The notes under the pieces were generated by a model. It was not told the DNA's origin and did no database searches. It was given only the letters and a program-made list of their open reading frames with translations. From Nyssa sinensis (lineage: Eukaryota > Streptophyta > Magnoliopsida > Cornales > Nyssaceae): a stretch of 64,000 nucleotides of DNA. Shown here one piece after another: positions 12,761 through 23,993 of the stretch (its first letter is position 1; every line of letters begins with the position of its first letter). Made by a program: the position numbers and the translations under genes. Location of the stretch: contig CM018038.1 in assembly GCA_008638375.1 (NCBI GenBank), positions 12,037,740-12,101,739 of the forward strand. The letters are read 5' to 3'.

Positions 12761-15700
12761 TAAAATATTTTAATTTTTTTCCAAATCTCTTAATTTTTGA
12801 AACGTTAAAGGAGTACTAAAATTTTTAAATTTTGTTTTCAACTTTCTCATATTCTTGCCTTTTTTCTTGTTAAAACCTTCAAAATTAAAAATTTAGCTAT
12901 TTCTCCTTCTTAATTTTTTCTTCTTATCTCCAATTCCTTTTATCCGAACGATCTATTAAAACTCGTTTGAAAGTTTTGAAGAGAAAATAAAAAAAATACT
13001 AACTTAAAATTGAAAAAAAAAAAAAAAGATAAAAACCTTTTTCTCCAAACCTTTGGAGAAATGCTTCATCATTTTTTCCAAGACTTTTTTTCTCTCTTAC
13101 TTAAACATGTGAATGAGATATTTATTTATAACTTAATCTCAATCTTTTCGTTTCTCTCTATTCCAATGAACTGTTTAATGTCCCTCTTGTGTTTGCTTGT
13201 GTTACTGTTTAATTTGTAAGGATATATTATTTTACGGGTCCCGATCAAAATATGTATGTCAGTGTTCTCTATTAATAATATTATACCATACAAACTATGG
13301 TTCATTGAAAAAGATGAATCGCAACACATATTTTAAAGTTCGATAATTCATTAAATTCGGTTCGAACTTAGCTAAATAAGCAAATAAGTAATTTAATATT
13401 TTTGAGTTTGGCTCGCAATTGACTCATTCGAGTTCAGATCAAGAAATAAACAAATCAAAATTTATCACAATTTAAAACTCGTTTATTTTAACAAACCCAG
13501 TTTGAACAACCTACTATTTGACTTAACTTGGTTTAACTCATTTACCCCTCATTGTAAGTTTGGTTATGCCTTGACGGCTTGTATGCTTTTAAGAATAAAA
13601 ATATAATACTAAATTTAGCACATAAAGAAAAGAAAATTTAAGACCGTCAAAAGCCGAAAACTGTTGTATTATAATAGCTAATGTTAAGGTCATATTGAGA
13701 AATGACTAAAACTTGAAATTAAGTTTAAATTCTAGTCAAAATGAAAAAATGAATTCAACTTTAAACTCAAATTTATATCAAATTTATTTTTACTCAAATT
13801 TAAACCAAAAATTTTACAAATCCTATTTATGTACTCAAATCATTGTTTTAATTTTTTGGGAGAAGATAATAATTTTTTAGGACAAAATGAAAAAAAGTGA
13901 ATAAAATTTATAACGATCATTGAAGAGTATTAAATTCAAATAAAAGTTTTATTCAAATTTGAGTAAAAATTCGAGTCATTATTAGAGATGACCTAACATA
14001 ATTTTTAAATAGAAAGATTAAAATTAAGATAAAACTCTCGCATTTGGAAGGAAAATGAGAGAAATAAAAGAATTTGGAAGGAAAATGAAAGAAAAGGTTG
14101 TATCATGCTTGGTTTAAAATGAGGAGGAAAAGAAAATAGAATGAAAGAAAAGAACGGACTTAAAGCTCCATTTTAATTTCCTACCAGAAGTGGGAGAAAA
14201 TTGAAGAAAATTCTATGGGACTTGGGAGCAGGCCTCATGTGTGCATAGCCTGGGCCCTGTTTTTTTTTTTGTAATAATATGTTAGAAAACAAATTAGCCC
14301 AAGCCATATTTTTGGTTGGGCCACTACTAGTTGAATTAAATTGGACTCGGAAGGTCTGGATTGACTGGTCTGGAATGAAGTGGCTATTAATGGGCTGGGA
14401 CATATGTACTTGCGAGACCCAGAACCAAACCCAAAAATGTTATCTCAAGACGCTTACAAATTGTAGCTCACAATAATACCATAACGTATGGAACTATGTT
14501 TCATAGTACAAATGTTAACAGAAAAGGACAAAATATATTGAGAAAATGAAACAAAAAAAAATTAACAATTAAGCTCCCAAATTTTTGTATCTAATTTTTT
14601 ATTCTAAATGACTATGCCACCCAAAATTTTAGAAATTTTTATTCCTATTTTTTATATATATATATTTTTTGAAAAATTGGAATCCCCTCTTCCAAATTTT
14701 CAATTTTTTTTTTTATAAGAGATTTTTTTTTAAAAATTTAAATTTTTATTTTTTTTACTCCCTATATTAATGATTTAAATCGTCGCTGCATTGGTTCATT
14801 GTTTGATATATTTGCAAGGATATAAGTAACTTGGCCCAATTTTGTGATATCCTTTTTGCAGTAATGTAGACAATCTCAGATTAAATTAATTTTAATTCTT
14901 TTTGATGAAAATAGGAAAACAAGTTTTAGGTTTTGATGTTCTTTTCGTTAGCCATGTAAGTGCTCCACCTTCAAGGATTTAGCACTAGTCCCGATTGAAG
15001 TGATTGTCGCAGCAAGAAACATCACAATCTAATGATTTAGAAAATCCAACTTCAAACTTTTGGCAATTGTAATGTAGAGACTATTTTTATTTTTGGTAAG
15101 TTGTAATGTGCAGACTTCATGAAAAACTTTTGCTAAGTTATAATGTATAAACTTTTTTGGCACTTATTTAGATAAACTACCTTGTAATATTAGTAAGAAA
15201 CTAAAATGAGAAAATTAGGAGTGAAACTTAGACAAGTCAATCTGAATCAGCCCTAGCCTGATCTAATTTTTTTAGGACTTTGGTTTCATTTTTTATAATT
15301 TTAATTAAGCTTGGACAAATGAATTAAAGTCTAATCAAAATTAGGGTTGGGTTAGGATTGAAACTTTAAAAATCCAAACCTAATCCGAACCTGAATTCAA
15401 TATTTGATATATTATATTTTTTATACTTTAGTTATCCGCTATTAAATTAATAAGAATTCTTTACAAGAATTACTAATTATATTTTTATAATTTTAAAAAC
15501 TTGTTGACATTTATCATATTTTCAAAATTAAATTATGTTGATGGAATTCTTTTAATAGTTTTCAATTTTCGTTATAAGAAGAAATTGAGAGAAATTATTG
15601 GAGCCTTTAGTGTATAATTAAAATAAGGAAAAAGAAAATAATTTATTAAAGAAATTATGAATAAAATCTAAAAATCCGATTTGAAAATCGGATTCTACCG

Positions 15701-18100
15701 GGCTCGGGTTGAATCCGATATTAATAAATTTTAATTCGGGTTGGGCTCAGGTTAGGTTGTTTGGGTTCAAGGTCGGACTCGCGTTGACTTTTTATACAAT
15801 TCTTTTTAGAAACTATAAATCGCCCCCAAATTTTTTTTTATTTTTTTATAAAAGACTCTTCTAAATTTTATTTTTTTTACCCCTCTTCTATCAGTGCTCC
15901 AGCTCCACCGCTGCTCCATGCAGTTTTTTCACTAGACTTTTTTTTTCATGTTTAGCAGTGAGAAATTGAAGTAAGAAATTCTATTTTGTATAACATCTCT
16001 TGTGTGCGTATCTATTATTAATTAACTCTTAATGATATCATTTGCTTCATTGATTATGTTCTTGGTTGTAAATATACACGCAATTTCACATCACACAGAC
16101 GTTCATTGCAACTAAAAATTGAATGTACCATAAAAAAGATAGTCCACATTGATTATTTTAGAACTAGTCGAAAGTAGTAGGAGAGAGGACTTTCACTAGT
16201 TATAACTTGCCAATATATATATATATATACTTTCGAGAAAACGAAAGATACAATAATCTAAGCATCAGTACTTTAAATCTTCCATATTTTTGTAAATGGC
16301 CAACATATCTTTACTACCATATGCATAATGCATGCATGGCACTGACTTGATTTTTCTATTCTTTTTTTAACGAGAAGACATCAATTATGAGTCCTTTAAA
16401 CACATATATAATTTTTAAAGAAAATTTTGAATATATAATTTCATTTTAAAAATTACATGTTAAGTAAGACGAGACATGCTTTTGACGTCACTCACTCGAT
16501 TTGGTTATCTCTTAAAATTTTTAATCTCTCTAGACCATACCTTCTCAATCACATTATATTCCTAATCCTAAAAGAGATAATATAATAGAAACATAGCTAT
16601 CAATCTCATATTTAATAAGATATGAATCTGGAAAATCTTACAAATTACACCAATGAACCAGTTGCGATAAAAAAAAGTTTACAAGTGGGTGGAGGTACAT
16701 GCTGCTACTAGGCAACCAACCCACAGCTGAGAATTAAAATTAGAACAAAACAAGTTTCATGGGAACCAAATTTTTATTGATATCTCTGTTGTAGTACATT
16801 GAATTATTCCCAAGAAGAATGAGAGCCATGCAGGGAATTAATACCCTTCTTACATGGGACATTGGTCCTTTCTGAGATTCTTTGGGAGATTTGGCACTAG
16901 TACTTCAATTTTTGATTACTTTAAATTAATCTTACTAACTAGTGTAAGTGTCTCTTTATTGACAAATACTCCCTTGAATGAAACAACTATTCTTTCATCG
17001 AACACCTCTACGGATACTCTTGAGTCAAGAGTGTCCAATTTTCGTTCATTCAAATCATATATGAGTTTAATGCATTTTAGTTAATCACTTATTCTCACGT
17101 GTATGCACACACACATATATAGTTGTATGGAAAAAGTTTCCATTATTTTGTAACAAGCATGTGAAGTTCCACTCTTTTAAAATTGTAATACAAATCAGCA
17201 GTTTTAACTTTTTCTTGTCAGTCTAGTCACACTATAGGTTGGTGGGATCTAATCAAATCAAGGGCAAGTTTGAGATCAGATCAAATCGTGGGTTAACTTT
17301 AGTTATATATAATGCCAAATGGGCTTTCAATTTTTAGATTAGACGAATATTCAAAAGTGTTCAATTAAACAATGATTGTCAACTTGGCTTTGACATTTAT
17401 ATATACTTTCATCATGATTTTGAGTTTTGGACTTGGATCAGCAGGACCCTGGCTTCAATAATATAAACTCTTCTCATTTGTTCAATTTCTAAAGCATTTT
17501 CCTTCTAAAAGTGCAGACAATTAAGGCTTGTGAAAGGCATAAAAGAGCTGTGGAAACTTCATTGTCCGAAGGCTAGCTAACATGCCCTCGTATTATATAT
17601 AGTGTTATTAAAAAAAGTAATTAGAGAAAACTTTTATGATTATTTTAGAAAAAAAAAATGATATTCAGTTAGTGGTGCCAAGTTGTATACAAATCTTCCT
17701 AGGGTTCAGTGTTCAATGAAAATTTGTTTAGCAATTGTTTAAGTCACTTAAGAGTTAAGGGCAAGAGGTGGAGAAGGGTACTAGTTGCAGAAAGGAATAA
17801 GATATATAGTCTCTATGAAGCTATCATTATCATATCAATTAAAGTAATACTTAACCAACTAGCAATTAAGTATGCTTTAACAACAGGGGTTTATTATAAT
17901 TTCCTCATCAACAACCTTCATTAAAATTGAACATAGGGAATGAAAACCCTAGTTCTTTTTTTTTTTTTTATAGTAATAATTAGGAAACTCTCCTAAATCA
18001 TTTGTTCCTTGAACAAATAAATGTTACTGGTCATATCAGTCGTTGTAGATATGTAGAACCATTTATTAGCATGTACGTAGGATTAGAATAGTCTCCCGAT
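12761..18100. other. Intergenic, A+T-rich, no gene supported
   Basis: I see only short open frames without recognisable content. Stretches at 13.3-13.6 kb and 15.2-15.8 kb have repetitive GGTTGGG / TTCGGGTT-like wording typical of old transposon debris, but I could not define ends. Confidence 0.6.
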
Positions 18101-18106
18101 AACCTA

Positions 18107-18357
18107 GTTGAATCACTAATTGTCAGCCTTCTCGTCTCACCTACTCCACCCTTGTTCTTTCTTTCACTCTCTTGTATAGCAGATTACTTTGTTGAATCAC
18201 TAATTATCAGCCTTCTCATCTCATGTCATCCACTCCATCACTGTTCATTCTTTCACTCTCTTTCATGGCCGATAACCTTAGTTGAATCACTAATTATCAA
18301 CCTTCTCGTCTCACCCACTCCATCCTTGTTCATTCTTTCACTCTCATCCATGGCTAT
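18107..18357. repeat. Three-copy tandem repeat, unit 84-90 bp
   Basis: Copies start at 18107, 18191 and 18281, each opening GTTGAATCACTAATTATCA or a one-base variant. Each continues through a TTCTCGTCTCACCCACTCC-like block and ends near TTTCACTCTC. The open frame across it is produced by the repeat. Confidence 0.85.
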
Positions 18358-18502
18358 TGCACGTACGTCTCACTGTAGTGATGCAAGTGAAGGGAAATGA
18401 GTACGCTACAAATTGTAAAAATGCTACATGCGAATAGTGTTAGGAACCAAGCAATGGATTAGATTTGCCTTTAAATAAGTAGATCTGTATGTTTCAAGAA
18501 AT

Positions 18503-18526
18503 ATATATATATATATATATATATGT
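18503..18526. repeat. (AT)n microsatellite
   Basis: An uninterrupted AT run in intergenic DNA. Confidence 0.9.
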
Positions 18527-18529
18527 ATC

Positions 18530-20942
18530 TATGTATATAGAGTTATATAAAACATCCTAATTGGTGGCCTAGGCACTAACAAAGATACAAAAGGCACTTT
18601 AAGGTCATGAGTATTTTCGCCTAACTTTGGAAAATACTAGATATTCTAACAATAATTATGTTCCTTGAATTCATGTAAGCAAGCTTGAAACTTGATTTTT
18701 CTTTTGCATAAAAAAACTTTGGATTACAAGTAGAGAATAAACTAATATTAATTAAATCTTATGTTGGGTAAAATACAATACAACAAATCTCCTTTTTGTT
18801 TCTTAATCCTCCCACTAATTATTGAAGTTGGGAAATCTTTTGGGATATAGTGCAGAGCACCTTATAGATAAATGAATAAATCATCGTACTCATTAAAAAA
18901 TTATTCATTAATTTCGATACATTACATTCGGGTTATTGAATATTCAATTCATTAATAAAATTATCAATAAAATTCGTAAATTTTATTGAAGTTTCAAAAA
19001 ATATATCTGAAACAATGAATATCAACTCATAAAGTATCACAGACATGATAATTTGACTTTATAATTGCAAATTGAGTAATGTCTTTTTTCCAAAAATAGA
19101 AAAATTGCATAAATTATTGCAAAAGGGGGTAATCCCACATAAATGGGACCACAAGCGTGCGCCACCTGTAAGGGCCACACAAAGGTCCCAACCAAGGCTC
19201 TACCCTATACCAAGATAATCCGGATACACCATAACAACATTCCACTTTTGATATACCCATACAAATTCTCAAGCTCCCACAAACACACACAGTCACACAC
19301 ACACAAAAACACACATTTGGAATTATGTCCCACATATAATTGAATAAAAATCTACAATAAAAGAAGAAGAGGATACAATATTCAGATCATGGGTGGGGAA
19401 AATAGATGAGTGGAGGATGGTGGGCATCAGTGGGTGAAGCACTTAGGGGGCATGATTTGTGGGGCCAGATGAATCATCGCCAGGCAAAGATGACATGTCA
19501 CATCTGGAATGGAGATGGAACCGTTGAGCGCCTGCTTTTTTTTCTTTTATTTTCTTTCATTCATTTGGTGGGGTTAGGGAGGGGGAGGGGATGGGGGCGG
19601 ATATCTTTAACGGATGGCTACAAAATCTAGTTATTGTGGCAGTTATTTCAGTTGGTTTGAACTCTGAACGATATATATGTTAAGTGTAATGTTATTCTTT
19701 TCATAATATTTTATTAAAATAATTTATCTTTTGATATGATTATTTGAACGTTAATAAATATAGTCTTGAATATTTGTAAATTTAATATTTTAGTGCTAAT
19801 TATTAAAATTTATTTGTGTTAGTCATGTTAGATGAGTTTAAAATACTTAATTGAATAAAAAGAAAAGACATAATCGACTAGAATCCATACATTCTAAAAA
19901 ATTTAATCGATTAGCATCCAAAAATTATGTTAACAAGTAATAAATTTTGGTAAAATGTCATGATAAGAATAACTTTATTCATATGCTAATGCCAGAACAA
20001 TTGCTTAACAATGCTTAATTGGAGTTGATAATGAGTGTCTCTATCTTAAATGTGGTGATGATTTGAATGAATTTTATAAATTCTATCATACATTGATGCG
20101 AGGGTGTTATTTGAAGAATTTTATCGATTATATCATAATTAAGATTCAATATGTTTACATCACTTTCATCTTCAATAATCATGTTTTGCATATAATGCAG
20201 GGATTCATTATATGTTTAAGTGTTTCATGTTGGTAGAAACAAGTAGGTCCATACACAATTGCAAAATGTGATTGTAGCACTTTCAATGTTCGTCACTCTC
20301 TTGAGTTGTAGCAAAATACTTTTACTTTAAAAAAATAAAATAATAAAATATTAAAATTTGAAGAGTTTCTTAGATATACTATAATATTGGATAAATAATA
20401 TAATTTTTTCTAAAATTTTTAACAAATTACATTAACCTTTCTTGATTTGATTTCTATCGGATTTTTTATAGGCTTACATTATGTGCATTGACATCAAAAG
20501 TCAATATCATATAATTCAATTATTATGTCAATACTGTCCTCATCACATTTATTATTTTGAGTTCCAAGACAATTTAGTTATTTTTATTTCTTTATCAAGT
20601 GATGGAATAAACCAAACCTCATTCCAATATATCATCGTTGTGAGAGCACATGTATTAAAATTAAAGGCAGTAAATGTTATTCAAATTTATCAATTTGTTT
20701 ATTAATTAATATATATATATGGGTAACTCATTTAGTTAACAGGTCATAAACGAGTTGGGTTACAAAAAAATTCGTCAATTTGGCAGATCAATATGTTTGA
20801 ATACGAGTGTTTGATGGATTGAGAAGGAAAATAATAAAATAGTATAAATATATATACATATATATCTCCATTATATATATAAGAATGTATAATAGTAGTA
20901 TTATATATATATATAAGAATGTATAATAATAGTATTATATAT
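18530..20942. other. Intergenic, no gene supported
   Basis: A+T-rich DNA with CA-rich stretches near 19.27-19.31 kb. Small frames here lack any known motif. It ends at the target-site duplication of element A. Confidence 0.6.
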
Positions 20943-20947
20943 ATAAG

Positions 20948-21555
20948 TGATATACCACAAAAGAGCAAGACCAATCAGCACTTGACACGTATGCCTATAA
21001 TTAAGTCCAGTCTCATGCTCGGCTAACTCAGCTCGCGCTCAACCAGTGGCTAAGCGCTCAGATATTCAGGACAGGCTGAAAGATCGGTAGTGGCCGAGCG
21101 TATGCCTCTAGAGCACATACATATCCGGATAAGGATCACGGAATTAATTACAGGATTCCAGACCAACACTCCAGAGCTCGTCACCGCCTTAGCGGCTGCC
21201 GAGCAAGGAATAAGGAAACAGTCTTCGACAAGGAAACTGCTATACATGTTCATCTCTATCTATGGTGCAATATCCAACAAGGAAACTACTATCTCCGGTG
21301 ATCAAATCCCTACTTTCATGGCTCCAAATCCTAATCAACTTAGGAAAGCCACGACCTATAAATTAAACCCTAAAGGTACGCTTTATTTTCATGCTCTTCT
21401 TTGGCTTTCAATACAGTCTTTTCAATTCCGTTTACTTACTTAAGCATCGGAGCGGCTACTGCCGGAGCCAATCCAGTGGTCTTCTGATCCCCCTTTTTGA
21501 GTGTTCTACAGGTCGCGGAACCCAGATTTATTGCGAGCCGAAAAGTGCAGCATCA
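20948..21555 (+). repeat. 5' LTR of element A
   Basis: Starts TGATATACC, ends GCAGCATCA and is followed directly by the primer-binding site. It matches 31922-32523 over its full length. A TATA box lies at 21357-21364. Confidence 0.95.
21357..21364 (+). promoter_or_regulatory. LTR TATA box of element A
   Basis: TATAAATT, about 200 bp before the LTR end. It is retained in the 3' LTR and has a counterpart (TATAAATA) in element B's LTR at 50953-50960, which supports it as the sense promoter. Confidence 0.65.
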
Positions 21556-21558
21556 GTT

Positions 21559-21577
21559 TGGCGCCGTCTGTGGGAAC
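21559..21577 (+). other. Primer-binding site of element A
   Basis: TGGCGCCGTCTGTGGGAAC begins three bases after the LTR. The TGGCGCCGT start pairs with the 3' end of a tRNA ending ACGGCGCCA (Asp-like), but the match weakens after about nine bases, so the tRNA species is uncertain. Confidence 0.7.
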
Positions 21578-21632
21578 GACTAATCTCCAAGTGCTCTATT
21601 CACAAACTTATCTTTTTCTTCACCGGAAAATC

Positions 21633-23987
21633 ATGGCCCCAAATCTCCGACCGCAACAAAATACTCAGAATCCACAAAGCTCTCAACGTCGGCCGCCTGC
21701 TCCACGAGCAAGGGGGCCAACGGTTGATCCCATGCGACAAGAGATTGAATCAATCAAATGACACAACGAACTGGTGCAGGAACAGCTACTTGCCATATCT
21801 AGAACTCTGGCAACGTTCACACAGAATCAAGGGACAAGTCCTCCTAACTCGCCGGTCAACATTGCTACGGGAACACAACCTCCTATTACCACTGAGGATG
21901 AAGAGCCCCATGAGCAGGCTCCAAATAACTAGCCTGGGCACCCCCAGGGTGTTGCTCGCGTTGGCAGAGATCCACAGTCGTCAGCAGCCCCAAGCTGGGG
22001 AACATCAGCCTTCGTCCCTGATGTCCATTACCAGAGCACTACTAGAGCCCCAACTCCAAGGGCTTTGGAAGCACATCCGGCACCACATGAGCCTCATCCC
22101 CAAACAGCACCAATCTCTCCAGTTCGGAACCTTTTTCCGTCCGAAGGACGTACTCAACCGGACTACCATAAGGCCGAGACTGTAAGACAAGGTTCACAAG
22201 AGGTTCGGTTCAGAGACCCACGAAGGGTTGAAGAAATTACCGAATCTATGGACCGAACAGTAGCTTTGAGAGGTGCCCAGAACCCTCCAGAGTAGGATGA
22301 GTTAGCTAGGCTGCTCGAAAAACTTGCCACCCCGTTCACTCATGCCATCATGTCAAAAGAAAGGCCCAGGAAGTTCATGGTGCCAAAGTTCACCCTGTAC
22401 GATGGGACTGGAGACCCAGGAGATCACCTATCGCACTACCAGCATACGATGGCCCTCCACGGAGCCTCTGATGCTTTTATGTGCCAAACCTTCATTACCA
22501 GCTTGAAGGGAACTGCTCTGAAATGGTTCCACCACCTCCCTCCGAACTCAATTACCGGCTTCTATGAGCTCGATAGGCAATTCCTGGACAGATTTATGAC
22601 CAGCAGAAGGCTCAGAAGGGGACCAGAATTCCTGTTAAATGTCAAGCAAACTAAGAAGGAGTCCCTCAGAGCCTACATTGCGCGCTTTAATGCCGAACTC
22701 AAGGAGATCACCAACTGCAGCCCAAGATTCCTTGTAGCTGCCTTAACTACTGGACTTGCTCACGGTGGCTTAAGAGATTCATTGACCAAAAGCCCTCCGA
22801 CCGACATGGCGTCATTAATGGACCAGGCCAGGAAGCACATCAACTTGGAAGAGGCCAACCGCACATCCTAGAAGGGCAAAGAGCAAAACCAGAACGATAA
22901 TCCGAAGAGGGAGGATCATAAAAAGGAGGACCACAGAAGAGACTCTAGCAAGAAGAGGGCCAGGAGTCTAGAAAAGAGAATAGCACCTAGGGCTGTTTAT
23001 AATTCCGGACCAAGGGAGTTCACTAACTTCACCCCTTTGAACACTACACCGAACCAGGTACTCCGGCAGATCCGAGATCAGAAAAACCTGAGATGGCCGG
23101 AATCGATCAAAGGAGATCCCAGCCTTCGGGACCAAAGTAAGTACTGCAATTTCCACAAAGATTATGGACATACGACTAACTCATGCAGAACCCTTTGATA
23201 TGAGATTGAGCAGCTCATAAAGAAGGGGCGTCTTCGGGAGTGCATCAAGCAGGACGGAAAGCAGAACCCCCAAGAAGACAAGCCTCAACAACGGCCAAAC
23301 CAAAGGCCCGAGCAGAGGCAAGGACGAAACAAGCCTCAAAGGTGGAACAACCATGTCATTTACGTCCTCCATGTCGACTCCCCTATTATAGGAATGTCAA
23401 ACAAGGCGAGAAAGAGATATGCTCGGGAGGCCAGGGCTGCCTCAGACGTATTGCAGATCTCCAACGTTGAAAAGAAGCTCAGACCAGCACCGGAGATCCA
23501 ATTCACTGAACAGGACTTGGCAAGAGTGCACTGCCCTCACAGTGATGCCCTCGTCATCACTCTCAAAATTGCCAACTTCGAGATCAGAAGAGTCCTGGTT
23601 GACATCGGCAGCTCCGTCAATATACTGTTCCATGAGCCACTCAAACAGATGGGAATGGACCACGACAACATCAAGCCTACCACTGCCGTAATGGCAGCGT
23701 TTGACGGTAATCTCAGTACCCCATTGGGAAGGATCGACCTACCCACCACTGTGGGGGAAGGTGAAGGGCAGAAAACCACCATTTCAGAGTACATGGTGTT
23801 GAATATGAAATCTCCCTACAATGTCATAATTGGGAGACCATGGTTGAACCAGATAAGGGCGGTCACCTCGACCCTCCATCAATGTCTAAAATATGTTCAC
23901 AACCAGAATGTTTATTTTGTCAGAGGGTGCCAGCCAACTTCTCGAGAGTGCCATGCCATTGCACTCAAGGAGAAGACTGTCAAATAG
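21633..23987 (+). pseudogene. gag-pr: gag-protease of element A, with in-frame stops
   Basis: A single frame of about 785 codons runs from ATG 21633 to the UAG at 23985. Internal stops lie at 21759, 21930, 22293, 22869 and 23196. The retrotransposon Gag core is at 22350-22870 (for example TALKWFHHLPPNSI and FLDRFMTSRR). A zinc knuckle of C-x2-H-x4-H-x4-C form is at 23145-23186. The aspartic protease has VLVDIGSSVNILF and a downstream YNVIIGRPWL flap-to-C-terminal block. Gag packages RNA and protease matures the polyprotein. The stops are single-base changes relative to element B's frame or to CGA codons, so decay is recent enough to keep the frame readable. Confidence 0.88.
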
Positions 23988-23993
23988 CAATTA
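23982..23993 (+). promoter_or_regulatory. UAG readthrough-type context between protease and RT, element A
   Basis: The gag-protease frame ends AAA TAG CAA TTA. UAG followed by CAR YYA is the type I (tobamovirus) stop-codon readthrough context. The same 12 bases occur at the same place in element B. In element A the downstream RT has lost the zero frame through a deletion about 80 bp later. Confidence 0.65.

Noticed and set aside
21391..22185. 264-codon plus-strand frame overlapping the 5' LTR end and gag
   Set aside because: It crosses the LTR boundary and primer-binding site in a frame different from gag, and its sequence has no Gag motifs. It is a shadow frame.
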